Below are positions 9,467 through 19,484 of a stretch of 64,000 bases of DNA, piece by piece. Within the stretch, counting starts at the first letter, position 1, and each line of letters starts with the position of its first letter. Origin of the DNA: Cytobacillus pseudoceanisediminis (lineage in GTDB: Bacteria > Bacillota > Bacilli > Bacillales > Cytobacillaceae). The notes beneath the pieces are model-generated. The model was not told the DNA's origin, searched no databases, and was given only the letters and a program-made list of their open reading frames with translations. The stretch spans positions 2,604,001-2,668,000 of the forward strand of contig NZ_CP097349.1 in NCBI RefSeq assembly GCF_023516215.1, in the 5' to 3' direction. The translations under genes and the position numbers were made by a program.

Positions 9467-10655
9467 TTAATTGACCTGCAAAGTGCTTTGCGTGATACTC
9501 CTATAAAAATCCTCCTCTCTTTGGAGAAGACAGAAGCAATTATCAGGCTCTCCACATGACGCAGTTCTTTTATATAGACCGTTTCCTGTCTGTTTAACAA
9601 TGTTGAGGTTAATAAGGATATCCAGATATTCTTTAACTGCCAAGACTTCGGATCCGGTTTGAATGAGTGGAATAGACCTGACCCTAATATCATTATTCTT
9701 TACCCTATTGCGAAAGGCTGCAACCATCCGATCATGAGAAAAAGGTCTTTCTTTGCCGATGACATCCATGTACAAGTAGGTTTGCCACTGTATGGGCGGC
9801 GTCTCTATAAAAGGAGAATGACGGACAGGAAGGCCGATTTCAGGTGGGAGTGAAGCAGGAGCAATTGAGCGGGAGTATAAATCCTGAAGAAAGATATTTT
9901 TATAAGCACTGCTACTTTGAGCCAGGAAATTCTTTACTTTTCGAATTTCCTTTTTCCATTCACTTATGTTAAATTCATTTTTAAAATACGGATCAAATAA
10001 AAAATCTGGATCAGCATGGAAGATTGTTTTCACATCGTAATGCGCATAGGCATTTCTGACAGTTAGGGGATGGATTTGGCTGACATTGATAAAGGAATTT
10101 GTATTGGGGCAAAATGAAGGGATTACCCATTTGCCAGAAGGGGTTTGCCGAAGAAAAAAGTACTGGAAGCCAGATAAAGAAATTTTTGTTTTCCCAATGC
10201 GCTTAATATTTTTTCCTGCAAGTATCCATATTGGAACTATACCTGACTGAAAATATGCTTCTGACCGTTTTTTAAATAACTCCTCTGAGATGATTGAACA
10301 TTGATATTCAAGAGCATAATTTACACCTTCATAATGGACACCTATATCTGGCCGCTGGCAAATGTCCGGATAGTATGGCTCCAGAATTGGATCTAACCCT
10401 TTTTCTTTAGCCATTGAAACAAAAGCAGCTTTCCAGAAATATGGTATTCAGACTCCCTTTCATAGCTTTCTGGACATTCAGAACCCTTTTTGTGGCTAAA
10501 ATGCGGGATTCTCTTATTACCGATCTTCATAATTACTTCCTCTTTGCATTCTGGGCAAAAAAAGTGTGCTTTTCCCTATACTGTTGTAAATCCGGGATAC
10601 TCTGTGAACCTAAAAGACTTATTTGAATCCCTTTCTCTGTTGCAGCAACTAACAA
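9467..10655 (-). CDS. coiA: Competence protein CoiA (YjbF-like), two frameshifts
   Basis: CoiA acts in genetic competence, downstream of DNA uptake; it has an N-terminal zinc-finger-like region and a nuclease-like core. The longest intact frame starts at 10414 and lacks the N-terminus. Upstream DNA supplies it: a TTG at 10655 after AAAGGAG encodes LLVAATEKGIQISLLGS. The frame then needs one base in the seven-A run 10557-10563, which gives the CPEC pair and KIGNKRIPHFSHKKGSECPE, and one base in the five-T run 10400-10404, which gives LLFQWLKKKGLDPILE. Repaired length 396 residues, compared with about 373 in B. subtilis. The core shows GVHYEGVNYALEYQCS (PD-(D/E)xK-like). Confidence 0.82.
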
Positions 10656-10806
10656 ATGATCATCTCCTTTCTATGCTAAATGTTCTTTATTAAATTGCTA
10701 AATTCCTTTATAACACTGAAATTCTTTTTGAGATTTTTTGTGCAGCCAAATGCCTATGTTCATCGCTGCAATAAAACAGTGTCAGACACGAACGCTTAAA
10801 CAAATT

Positions 10807-10838
10807 AAAGCCGATTTCAAAAATGAAATCGGCTTTGC
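10807..10838 (-). terminator. Terminator after mecA
   Basis: AAAGCCGATTTCA/TGAAATCGGCTTT stem just downstream of the mecA stop, with A-run polarity giving a U-tract on the minus strand. The 10656-10806 stretch otherwise holds the coiA leader and no gene. Confidence 0.8.
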
Positions 10839-10842
10839 TTTA

Positions 10843-11505
10843 CTATTTAAAGTGTTTTCTAAGATTTTCAAAAACATCATTTTCTATAATCAATTTACCG
10901 TACTCCATTACACGGTGAATAGTTGTGCTCGTTTCGTGCCCGTACTCCAGAAGAATGCTTAGCATATTATCTATGTCATCCTCTTCAAAAAGCTCTTCAG
11001 GGAACTCTGCGAATAAATAATACTTCCCCTCAAAGGAATATAACTTTGTAGTAATGGAATCAAGAATTGACCGCTTTGATAATGAAATAACGTCTTCAAA
11101 ATCTTTAAATGATAATAAGAACTCAAGATCGCCTTCATATCCAGGCTCATCTTCATCGGATTTACGGAAATGATGATCGAGCATTTCCTCAATATGTTCA
11201 TCCACAGGCAAATCTTTCACTTTTTCATCCGGGACAGGAAGTTCAAACTTCTGACCATCCTTTGAAAGCTGGGCCTTTGTTACAAGAACCTCCAGACCCT
11301 TATCCAATGCCTGAACCTGAATCCATAAAGGTCCTTCAACAAGAAATTCTTCCTCCTGATGGACTTCATCCATCATTTCCCAAAAGAGTTCCTCACTCCG
11401 CTCACGATTGTACCAAATCTCTTCACGGTCAAAGCCTCTTTCTTCTATATCAAGATAAGAAATATAAAATTTAACTGTATGATCATTAATACGTTCGATT
11501 TCCAT
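10843..11505 (-). CDS. mecA: Adaptor protein MecA
   Basis: 220 residues. MecA targets ComK (and other proteins) to the ClpC-ClpP protease and so sets competence. N-terminal domain MEIERINDHTVKFYISYLDIEERGFDREEIWYN is the substrate-binding part; an acidic linker lies around residues 95-125 (KVKDLPVDEHIEEM...KSDEDEPG); the C-terminal ClpC-binding domain contains LYSFEGKYYLFAEFPEELFEE. Lies between spx and coiA, as in B. subtilis. Transcribed alone: a terminator follows it, and about 415 bp separate it from spx. Confidence 0.95.
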   Translation of the reverse strand: MEIERINDHTVKFYISYLDIEERGFDREEIWYNRERSEELFWEMMDEVHQEEEFLVEGPLWIQVQALDKGLEVLVTKAQLSKDGQKFELPVPDEKVKDLPVDEHIEEMLDHHFRKSDEDEPGYEGDLEFLLSFKDFEDVISLSKRSILDSITTKLYSFEGKYYLFAEFPEELFEEDDIDNMLSILLEYGHETSTTIHRVMEYGKLIIENDVFENLRKHFK

Positions 11506-11580
11506 GCAGCAACTCTCCCTTCTGGCTATGATTGAAGGGACTAAATACCCCAGCAGTCATGTGTTATCCATTTACCCGTA

Positions 11581-11592
11581 AACCAATTGGTT
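11581..11592. promoter_or_regulatory. Perfect 12-bp palindrome upstream of mecA
   Basis: AACCAATTGGTT, about 76 bp upstream of the mecA start in the mecA-spx gap. It could be an operator. No matching regulator is known to me, and a 12-bp palindrome can arise by chance. Confidence 0.3.
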
Positions 11593-11802
11593 AATCCCCG
11601 ATTTAATTGAAGGTAAACTGTATTTTGTACCTTGTACTTTTATTTTATGACAAATTGAGCATAAAGGGAATTAAAAAGTCGTATGTTTAGAAAAACCGTT
11701 AAATGCCTATATTGTCGCAAGGTTTCATTCTTATCTAATCTGACTGTAACTATATATTCTCTTATTATATCCATTTTCCTTGTTCTTTTTCACATAACAG
11801 AC

Positions 11803-11842
11803 AAAAAGACCTTCTTCTGTTAACAGAAAGAAGGCCTCTTAA
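11803..11842 (-). terminator. Terminator after spx
   Basis: On the minus strand, GGCCTTCTTTCTGTTAACAG pairs with its complement AGAAGAAGGTC, followed by a TTTTTG tract; about 80 bp past the spx stop. Confidence 0.8.
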
Positions 11843-11919
11843 TTATAAGTATAATTGAGTGAGTTTGTTCATTAACAATCTGGTCTTGAGCTGATGTTCA
11901 GTTTTAAATCAAACCAGTT

Positions 11920-12315
11920 TTAGTTAACCATGCGCTGTGCTTCTCGCAACTGGTAGGTCCGAACTTTTCTTGGAAGGAAACGTCTTATTTCGTCTTCATT
12001 ATATCCAACCTGCAAACGTTTTTCATCAAGAATGATCGGACGGCGAAGCAGCCCAGGGTTTTCCTTGATCAACTCAAATAAGTCTTGGAGAGGCATTGAT
12101 TCAAGGTTTACATCAAGCTTTTGAAATGTCTTTGAGCGAGTAGAAATAATTTCATCGGTTCCATCTTCAGTCATGCGCAGAATTTCTTTAATTTCATCAA
12201 TTGATAGCGGTTCTGAAAAGATATTTCTTTCTTTATAGGCAATCTCATGTTCTTCTAACCATGACTTAGCTTTCCTGCAAGATGTACAACTTGGTGAAGT
12301 GTATAATGTGACCAT
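11920..12315 (-). CDS. spx: Transcriptional regulator Spx
   Basis: 131 residues of the ArsC/Spx family. The redox switch C10-T-S-C13 is intact ([16 protein letters not shown]). The conserved [23 protein letters not shown] block (about residues 90-112) includes the arginine that contacts RNA polymerase. Spx binds the alpha subunit C-terminal domain and redirects transcription under thiol stress; its level is set by ClpXP through SpxH, encoded at 6077. Unlike B. subtilis, where yjbC-spx forms an operon, a terminator separates yjbC from spx here. The 430-bp AT-rich leader must therefore carry the promoter(s). Confidence 0.96.
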   Translation of the reverse strand: MVTLYTSPSCTSCRKAKSWLEEHEIAYKERNIFSEPLSIDEIKEILRMTEDGTDEIISTRSKTFQKLDVNLESMPLQDLFELIKENPGLLRRPIILDEKRLQVGYNEDEIRRFLPRKVRTYQLREAQRMVN

Positions 12316-12388
12316 TTTACAAATTCACACTCCTTAAATTAGACATATATGAAACAATCTGAGATTTATATTTGTTTAATCAAATATT

Positions 12389-12404
12389 TCTAGAGTCTTC
12401 TAGA
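12389..12404. promoter_or_regulatory. Palindrome in the spx leader
   Basis: TCTAGAGTCTTCTAGA, two identical TCTAGA arms with a 4-base spacer, 74 bp upstream of the spx ATG. In B. subtilis the spx promoters are controlled by PerR and YodB, so an operator is expected in this gap. This dyad is a candidate, unassigned. The rest of 12316-12752 is AT-rich with no gene. Confidence 0.35.
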
Positions 12405-12752
12405 TTAAAATTACTTTAATCAAGGAATTTATATTATTTATTATACACCAAACAATATCTATTTGGTATAACTTTTTATAAATATGATAAAAGTATTAAA
12501 CATTTATTAAACAAATTGATTAAGAATTAGAATCTACTTAATAAGACGAATGAACAAGCAAAAAGTTTCATTTTTTTATATATTTTTTGCTATAATTTCT
12601 TCCATAAAGCTTCTTAAGCATTTAGCTCAAGGGAATTTTATGTATTAAATTCTTTTATTTATACTAAATTATTCTATATTTACCCATATGAATTTTGATT
12701 AAACCTAAAATAGATAATATTATTTTCTCAATTAATAAATGAAAATGAAAAC

Positions 12753-12786
12753 ACAGCCATTTACAAAAATGGCTGTGTTTTCCCAA
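12753..12786 (-). terminator. Terminator after yjbC
   Basis: AAAACACAGCCATTT/AAATGGCTGTGTTTT stem with a short ACAA loop, placed directly after the yjbC stop at 12790. Confidence 0.85.
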
Positions 12787-12789
12787 TTC

Positions 12790-13365
12790 TTAAAGATCCT
12801 CCAATACATCCGTCCCATTTTTATTTTCCTCAAAGGTCAGGACCTCTTCTACAGGCTGATAGGACTTCCCATAGAAATGTGCATCTCTGTATGTGTGTAT
12901 CATTTCATATGTTTTCTTCATGGCTTCATAAATCATTTCTTCACTTTCATTCTCAGGAGACCAATATAGAATTTCCATTGAATTGATTTCATTGGTTGCA
13001 AGAGACCGGCGGCTGTATCCAATTGATTGCGCATGCTCAAACCCTTCTCTTTTATAGAACCGAAGGCGCTTTTCTGTATCCGTGTCTTCATAATCAACCG
13101 GCTCAACTTCCAAAATGATCGGCTTGCCTTTATCCTTCAGCTTTTGAAGTAATTTATGGCCAAGTCCCTGTCCTCTGGATTCCTTCGAAACAAACAAATA
13201 ATCAATAAACACAAAGTTATCCAGTTCCACATACATAAGAACATGGTATGGACCTTCGTCTTTATGATAAATGTCTGACCGTTCCTTTAATAAGGTTTCC
13301 ATGTGTTCTCTGGATTTCATTTCTTCAATAGGGAAATATTGATTCAGTTTTTCATACCAATGCAT
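12790..13365 (-). CDS. yjbC: GNAT-family acetyltransferase YjbC
   Basis: 191 residues from the ATG at 13365 (MHWYEKLNQYFP), which follows AAAGGAGAAG; this matches the B. subtilis length of 192. The frame is open upstream, but without ribosome site or homology. The acetyl-CoA binding segment is FVSKESRGQGLGHKLLQKLKDKG (R/Q-x-x-G-x-G/A motif). Substrate unknown. In B. subtilis it is co-transcribed with spx under stress promoters; here it is separated from spx by a terminator. Confidence 0.88.
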   Translation of the reverse strand: MHWYEKLNQYFPIEEMKSREHMETLLKERSDIYHKDEGPYHVLMYVELDNFVFIDYLFVSKESRGQGLGHKLLQKLKDKGKPIILEVEPVDYEDTDTEKRLRFYKREGFEHAQSIGYSRRSLATNEINSMEILYWSPENESEEMIYEAMKKTYEMIHTYRDAHFYGKSYQPVEEVLTFEENKNGTDVLEDL

Positions 13366-13613
13366 GGATCTTCTCCTTTTTTTGCTCACAAACGATAAAC
13401 CGTTAATAGAGCATGAATATTTATTCCAGCATGATAAGCTCCCAGCTTTCCTTTCCACTCACTTCTAAGTTTAAGCCTTATATACTATTTCCAATCAGAT
13501 AAAGTATTTGTGGAATTACCCCTTTTAATACTGGAAAATTTCGAATAAAATAAGATTAGGGATGTTTATACACTAATCACAGGAAACTGTGAAAAGAAAG
13601 ATGGAGGTTTATC

Positions 13614-13802
13614 ATGGTTGGTTACATAACTGATTTAACAATTGTTGCGCTGCTCATAATTGGATTTACTGCCTTATTAGGTGTACTAACTAATGGTATT
13701 GGAGAAAAGGTATTTGGCGGTAAAAATAAATCCGAATTCGTGGATCAATCTGCAAGGGTGCAGACTGGATGGAAAAGCGTAGGCGGAAAGAAAAAGCGGT
13801 AA
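13614..13802 (+). CDS. Small single-pass membrane protein
   Basis: 62 residues. One hydrophobic helix (LTIVALLIIGFTALLGVL, about residues 8-25) is followed by a basic, glycine-rich soluble tail ending in GGKKKR. The ATG follows AGATGGAGG. Family not recognised. It is convergent with the glycoside hydrolase-like gene and shares its terminator. Confidence 0.65.
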   Translation: MVGYITDLTIVALLIIGFTALLGVLTNGIGEKVFGGKNKSEFVDQSARVQTGWKSVGGKKKR

Positions 13803-13873
13803 CCTATGCCTCTATACTATGATACCGTATTCAAGATTGGTGTCAAATGATATGTAACTTAATTAATTGATAA

Positions 13874-13920
13874 ACAAAGCCAGAAGGAGGCCAAAAAAAT
13901 CGGCCTCTTTCTGGCTTTTA
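13874..13920. terminator. Bidirectional terminator
   Basis: AAGCCAGAAGGAGGCC/GGCCTCTTTCTGGCTT stem with an A-rich loop, between convergent genes. Confidence 0.88.
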
Positions 13921-15121
13921 TGGTGTATAATCCACTTTTGGTGTATACGAATTACCCGCATTCCATAAAAGGAATTCATTAATTCCCTGTTCGTTCAGTG
14001 CCTTTATTTGAGCTTCAACCTCGGCCCTTCCATACTTCTTATAATTTCCGGCTCCTAAATATGATGCAGTAAAATCCTGCAGCCACGGTCTTGAAACAGG
14101 TGGACTATCCAACTCTTCCAACTTCCTATTCTCAAGTTTTGCATATTCAGAAACCAGCTTATAAGGTTCCAGATCTGGTTTGGCAAGTCCGAAATAGGAA
14201 GTCCAGTGGCTTGGATAAATCATAGAAGAAATTACGTCTACATGTTCTGAGATTTTAGAAAAATTCTGACCAATTCCCGGAGCTTCAGGAAGGGTAGCCG
14301 TGTAGCCAAAAATATCAACCGATACCTTTACTCCATATGGCTCAAGCTGCTTCCTTGCATACTCAACAAAGTCTGTAACCGCGCTTACACGCTTTTGAAC
14401 ATTTTCAATCTTAAGATCTTCATATTCACCCATACTGTATTTCAAAGAGCTGTCGCGGTGTTCAAAGCCTTCAGGAAACCGGACATAATCAAATTGAATT
14501 TCCTGAAATCCCATTTTTGCAGCTTCAATTGCAATTCCCACATTGTAATCCCAAACTTCTTTTAAAAATGGATTTACAAATGATTCACCTCTGCCATTCT
14601 TCCATACTGTATTTCCTTCTTTATAAGACCATTCCGGCTTTTTATTTGCAAGAACAGAATCTTTGAATACAACTACCCGGGCAATCGGATAAATTTGCTT
14701 CTCTTCCATGACTTTCATGATTTTTTTGTATCCTTTATGTAAGGTTTTCCAATCTCTTTATATGGTGAGCTGTCTTCAGGAATATAAGTAAGATTTCCCC
14801 AATCATCCTTAATATCGATTACCATCGCATTCAAATCGGTATCTTCCATCAATTTCACCAAGGTATTAAACTTTGTGCCGCCTGCAGAATGTCCGGTGAC
14901 ATATATCCCCCTAACAGCATCAGGATATTGAAAATGATAGCCGGAATCAAATTGGAATCGGCTTATTTTTTCTGGCAATGCCTTTACAAGCGAAACATGT
15001 TCCCTTTGCGGGTTTCGGCCTGGTTCCTGGTGTTCCTGTTCTTTTGCCTCCCCGGCTGGGCAGAAATGAATAGACCTGATACTAACATTAAGGCAGCAGC
15101 TAAATGTACTGGCTTTTTCAA
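13918..15121 (-). CDS. Putative secreted glycoside hydrolase (DUF4015 family), two frameshifts
   Basis: Repaired length about 401 residues. The start is TTG at 15121 after AAAGGGGG, encoding a signal peptide (KKPVHLAAALMLVSGLFISA). The body has TIM-barrel features of the DUF4015 putative glycoside hydrolases: VRGIYVTGHSAGG, AMVIDIKDDWGNLTY, FQEIQFDYVRFPEG, VSVDIFGYTA, DVISSMIYPSHW and FLLWNAGN. The carboxylates in FDYVRFP and the first strand are the likely active site, by analogy with alpha-amylase-like barrels. Frames are rejoined by one base in the four-C run 15050-15053 and one in the seven-T run 14721-14727. Substrate unknown; exported and probably cell-wall or spore-coat associated. Confidence 0.75.
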
Positions 15122-15486
15122 ATGTGTGATGCCCCCTTTATTTAAGTTCTGCTTGTTGTTACCCATTATAAAATTATTTCAATGAATTAAGAACTATCTA
15201 TATACTAAATTATCTTAATAACTGTTCTTTAAACCAATAATATTTAAAAAATATTAAAATACAGTATAGTTAAATGAATTGACGGAAAAATATAAATAAT
15301 CGAAAATTCTAATAGTAATATTCTAGAAAATGTTGTATTATATACTAAAGCTTACGTTAGCGAATAAACGTGTTAAAGAGATATTTCCAATATCTACATA
15401 TATGACTGAGCCATTTACATCTTGGTAACTCCTTTTTACTAAAAAAAGGATTAACATAAGTTTAGCAAACACTGACTTTTCCAGGA

Positions 15487-15520
15487 TGTAAAAAACGATC
15501 TCAGTTGAGATCGTTTTTTG
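15487..15520. terminator. Terminator of the opp operon
   Basis: AAACGATCTCA/TGAGATCGTTT stem with T-runs on both sides, adjoining the oppF stop. The 15122-15486 gap upstream is AT-rich promoter DNA of the hydrolase gene, with no further feature seen. Confidence 0.85.
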
Positions 15521-16455
15521 TTATTTGGCATATTGAGCTTTTAATTCGTTATACTCTTTTTCAGAACAGTAAACAAAATGTCCCGGAGTAATTTCACGCA
15601 TTTCCAGCTTATCATTGTCAGCATAATTGTGAACTGCTGTATCATATGATTTTCTTCTGCGGGAACGTTCCGTTTCCGGATCCGGAAGCGGAATAGCTGA
15701 CAGCAGTGATTGAGTGTAAGGGTGCATCGGGTTTTTATATAAATCTTCTGCTGGCGCAAGCTCTACCAGTTTACCGAAATACATTACACCAATACGATCA
15801 CTGATGTACTTAACCATCGATAAGTCATGAGCGATAAACAAGTATGTCAATCCTTTTTCACGCTGCAGTTTTTTCATAAGGTTTACTACCTGAGCCTGGA
15901 TAGAAACGTCCAATGCAGAAATTGGCTCATCGGCAATAATGAAATCAGGGTCAACCGCAAGCGCGCGGGCAATCCCGATACGCTGTCTCTGTCCGCCAGA
16001 GAATTCATGAGGGTAACGGTTAGCATGCTCTTTGTTCAGACCAACTGTTTCCAAAAGCTCATAAACCCGCTCCATACGTTCCTTTTTGCTCTTTGCCAAA
16101 CCGTGAATATCGATGCCTTCAGCAATAATATCGGCAACAGTCATACGCGGATTTAAGGAAGCATAAGGATCCTGGAAAATCATTTGCATTTTCCGGTTAA
16201 ACTTTTTAGTTCTTTTGCAGACTTTTTACCATGAACATCTTCACCTTCAAAAAGAACTTGACCGTCTGTTGCATCGTATAATCTGATAATGGTTCGACCA
16301 GTAGTTGATTTACCGCAGCCAGATTCACCTACAAGTCCAAGGGTCTCTCCCTTATAAATATCAAAAGTAATTCCATCAACTGCTTTCACCATATTGGGAC
16401 GGCCTACATTAAAATGCTGTTTTAAATTTTTAATTTCGAGCAATTTTTCTGCCAT
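15521..16455 (-). CDS. oppF: Oligopeptide ABC transporter ATP-binding protein OppF, frameshifted
   Basis: Repaired length 311 residues. Walker [11 protein letters not shown]-loop [12 protein letters not shown], signature SGGQRQR and Walker B DFIIADEP are all present, plus the LxIAHDLS switch. The frame breaks after EL in KKSAKEL. One added base in the five-T run 16203-16207 restores [14 protein letters not shown]. Last gene of oppABCDF; it pairs with OppD to energise peptide import. Spacing to oppD is 2 bp. Confidence 0.92.
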
Positions 16456-16457
16456 TA

Positions 16458-17524
16458 TTATTTTCCCTCCTTCACTAATACAGGCTTTTCAAATGTGGAG
16501 GATAATTGGCGCATACGTCTTTTTACTGCTTCCGGCGGCTCAACCTGTGGAGCATCCGGGTGAAGAAGCCAGGTTTTTGCAAAATGTGTTTCTGAAATCT
16601 GGAACATCGGCGGCTCTTCTTCAAAGTCAATTGCAAGTGCATATTGATTTCTGGCGGCAAATGCGTCTCCCTTTGGTGGATTTGTCAGATCCGGAGGAGT
16701 TCCAGGTATCGCAGCTAATTCAGCTTTATCATCATTTTCTAAGCTTGGCATTGATGCCAGCAATCCCCATGTATAAGGATGACGAGGGTCATAGAAAATT
16801 TCATCCACAGTGCCCATTTCAACAATCTGGCCAGCATACATTACAGCTACACGGTCCGCAACATTTGCAACAACACCCAGGTCGTGCGTGATAAAGATAA
16901 TGGATGTATCCATTTTATTTTGAAGATCTTTCATAAGCTCCAGGATTTGCGCCTGAATAGTAACGTCAAGAGCAGTTGTCGGCTCATCAGCGATAAGCAG
17001 CTTTGGATTGGCTGCAAGAGCAATCGCAATCATTGCACGCTGTCTCATACCGCCGGAGAATTCATGAGGATATTGATTAACTCTTTTCTCAGGCATCGGA
17101 ATACCAACAAGTCTCAGTAATTCAATTGCTCTGTTTTTGCCATCAGTCTTCGTCATATTTTGATGTTTAATCAGCACTTCCATTATCTGATTTCCAACTC
17201 TCATCGTTGGATTCAATGACGTCATCGGATCCTGGAAAATCATACTGATTTCCTTGCCGCGGATTTTTCCATTTGTTTTTCTGTTTTTGGTACGATGTCT
17301 TCACCATTTAACAGGATTTGCCCGCCTGAAATTCGGCCTGGCGGCATAGGTATTAACTTCATAATAGACTGGGAAGTAACACTTTTGCCTGAACCTGATT
17401 CACCAACAATCGCAAGCGTCTCTCCCTTATGAAGGTCAAAGCTGACTCCCCGGACTGCTTTTACTGTACCTCCATATGTTTGGAATGAGACTTCTAAATT
17501 TTTTACTTCAAGTAATTTTTCCAT
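16458..17524 (-). CDS. oppD: Oligopeptide ABC transporter ATP-binding protein OppD, frameshifted
   Basis: Repaired length 355 residues. Walker [11 protein letters not shown]-loop [13 protein letters not shown], signature SGGMRQR, Walker B KLLIADEP and H-switch [10 protein letters not shown]. Adding one base to the five-T run 17264-17268 restores [15 protein letters not shown] between the two halves. OppD normally carries a C-terminal cysteine-rich Fe-S loop (C-x4-7-C). In this copy the tail [26 protein letters not shown] has no cysteines, so the cluster-binding motif seen in the app counterpart ([14 protein letters not shown]) is missing. Confidence 0.92.
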
Positions 17525-17536
17525 GTTCTCACTCCT

Positions 17537-18451
17537 TTATTTACGCATTCTTGGATCTAGTGCATCACGCAGGCCATCGCCAACTACGTTAAAAGCAAAA
17601 ATCGTTAAACAGATAAACGTAGCAGGGAAGAATAAGCGCCATGGGTAGTAACGCATAGCCGGCAATCCATCATTGGCCATTGTTCCCCAGCTCGCTATAG
17701 GCGGTGTTAAACCAAGTCCAATAAAGCTTAAGAATGCTTCAGTAAAAATAGCAGAAGGGATCGTTAGCGTCATTGTGACTAGTATAGGTCCCATTGAATT
17801 TGGAATTAAGTGTTTGCCCATAATTCTGCTTGTATTTGCACCAAGTGTTTTGGCTGCCAGTACATATTCCTGATTTTTAAGAGATAACACCTGACCGCGT
17901 ACAATACGGGACATATTGATCCATCCTGTAATAGACATTGCAATGATCATAGTAGACAATCCCTGTCCAAGCACAACCATTAACAAGATTACTAATAATA
18001 AGTACGGTACACCATATAAAATATCGGCAAAGCGCATCATACCCTCGTCTGTGCGTCCGCCCTTATAACCGGCAATACCGCCCCAAAGCACACCAATAAT
18101 TAAATCAATTACAGCTGCAGCAACTCCAATGAAGATGGAAATTCGTGCACCTTCCCATGTACGGGCAAATACATCACGGCCAAGATCATCTGTACCAAAC
18201 CAATGTTCAGAAGAAGGCGGCTGGTTCTTGTTGCTCAGATCATTTGATGCATAATCATATGGAGTCATATATGGTCCAAAGATTGCCATGAAGATTAGCA
18301 GTCCTAATAATACTAATCCAAACAGGGCAAGCTTGTTTTTTCGAAATCGAATAAATACATCTTTCCAGAAAGAAAGACTGGGTTTTGAAATTTTTTCAGC
18401 TTCACCAAGCTGTGTTCCGACTAATTTGAACTTATCTTTCGAAATCTGCAT
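17537..18451 (-). CDS. oppC: Oligopeptide ABC transporter permease OppC
   Basis: 304 residues. An N-terminal cytoplasmic extension, one TM (LALFGLVLLGLLIFMAIFG), then a large external loop with EHWFGTDDLGRDVFAR, then the BPD transporter domain with about five further helices. The EAA loop region is seen as AAKTLGANTSRIMGKHLIPNSMGPI. Forms the channel with OppB. Two bases separate it from oppB. Confidence 0.93.
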   Translation of the reverse strand: MQISKDKFKLVGTQLGEAEKISKPSLSFWKDVFIRFRKNKLALFGLVLLGLLIFMAIFGPYMTPYDYASNDLSNKNQPPSSEHWFGTDDLGRDVFARTWEGARISIFIGVAAAVIDLIIGVLWGGIAGYKGGRTDEGMMRFADILYGVPYLLLVILLMVVLGQGLSTMIIAMSITGWINMSRIVRGQVLSLKNQEYVLAAKTLGANTSRIMGKHLIPNSMGPILVTMTLTIPSAIFTEAFLSFIGLGLTPPIASWGTMANDGLPAMRYYPWRLFFPATFICLTIFAFNVVGDGLRDALDPRMRK

Positions 18452-18453
18452 AA

Positions 18454-19389
18454 TTACTCTCCTTTCTTCCCGCCAGCAAGTTTGATGCGTGGGTCGATGA
18501 TTCCGTATGCAATGTCAACAAGGAGAATAGATACAAGCAACAGAATACTGTAGAAAACTGTTACACCCATAATTACCGTATAGTCACGATTGTTGATACT
18601 TGTTACAAAGTGTGCACCAAGTCCAGGAATACCGAAGATTCTTTCAATAACGAAACTTCCAGTTAAAATACCTGCCGTTAATGGTCCCATATAAGTTACA
18701 ACAGGCAATAGTGCATTACGGATCGTATGTTTTACTGTAATTACTCCCCTGCTTAAACCTTTTGATTTAGCAGTCTTAATATAATCATTCGCCAGAACTT
18801 CAAGCATACTGGAACGAGTTAACCGGGCTATAAATGCCATCGGTGTGGAAGCCAGTGCAACGGCTGGAAGAACGCTGTGCATAAATGATTCCCATCGTGC
18901 TACAGGGAAAATACCCATTTTTATTGCCAGGAAATATTGCAGGAATGATGCCATGATAAAGGAAGGAACAGAGATACCTAATACAGCAACAATCATCGCT
19001 GTGTAATCCGGCCATCTATTGTGTTTTAATGCCGCAATGATTCCTAATAGAACTCCTACTGCAACGGCGATAAAAATGGCTTCCATTCCGAGAAGAAATG
19101 AAACAGGGAAACCTTCATTAATCAGGTCGTTTACAGTTTGGCTTTTATATTTAAATGATGGTCCAAAATCCCAGTTGACAATTCGAACGAGATACTCCCA
19201 ATACTGTGCATACCATGGCTTGTCCAGCCCAAAGTGGGCATTCAGGTTTGCTTCAATTTCGGGAGGAAGTTTTTTCTCAGATGCAAAAGGGTTTCCGGGT
19301 GCAATGCGCATGAAGAAAAACGTTGCTGTAACAATCATCCAAAGAGACAGAAGCATGTACACCAAGCGTTTTCCAATATATTTCGCCAT
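18454..19389 (-). CDS. oppB: Oligopeptide ABC transporter permease OppB
   Basis: 311 residues from the ATG at 19389, 8 bases after GGAGGTG (a TTG two codons upstream is too near the ribosome site). Six TM helices, with the N-terminal OppB signature [18 protein letters not shown] and the EAA loop [19 protein letters not shown]. It is separated from oppA by a strong hairpin, which probably reduces its transcript level relative to the binding protein. Confidence 0.93.
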   Translation of the reverse strand: MAKYIGKRLVYMLLSLWMIVTATFFFMRIAPGNPFASEKKLPPEIEANLNAHFGLDKPWYAQYWEYLVRIVNWDFGPSFKYKSQTVNDLINEGFPVSFLLGMEAIFIAVAVGVLLGIIAALKHNRWPDYTAMIVAVLGISVPSFIMASFLQYFLAIKMGIFPVARWESFMHSVLPAVALASTPMAFIARLTRSSMLEVLANDYIKTAKSKGLSRGVITVKHTIRNALLPVVTYMGPLTAGILTGSFVIERIFGIPGLGAHFVTSINNRDYTVIMGVTVFYSILLLVSILLVDIAYGIIDPRIKLAGGKKGE

Positions 19390-19429
19390 TGTCAAACACC
19401 TCCAATTTATTACAATGCCTTAATCAGAA

Positions 19430-19469
19430 ACGAAGGTATATGGGATTGAGCATCCCATATACCTTTCGT
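19430..19469 (-). promoter_or_regulatory. Intercistronic hairpin between oppA and oppB
   Basis: 17-bp stem ACGAAGGTATATGGGAT/ATCCCATATACCTTTCGT with a 5-base loop and no long U-tract, inside the operon. This is typical of partial termination or 3'-end protection that keeps the binding-protein mRNA more abundant than the downstream genes. Confidence 0.75.
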
Positions 19470-19484
19470 AAAGTTTAGCTATGT

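Noticed and set aside
16394..16891. Long plus-strand frames inside oppD/oppF
   Set aside because: Antisense shadows of conserved ABC ATPase genes.
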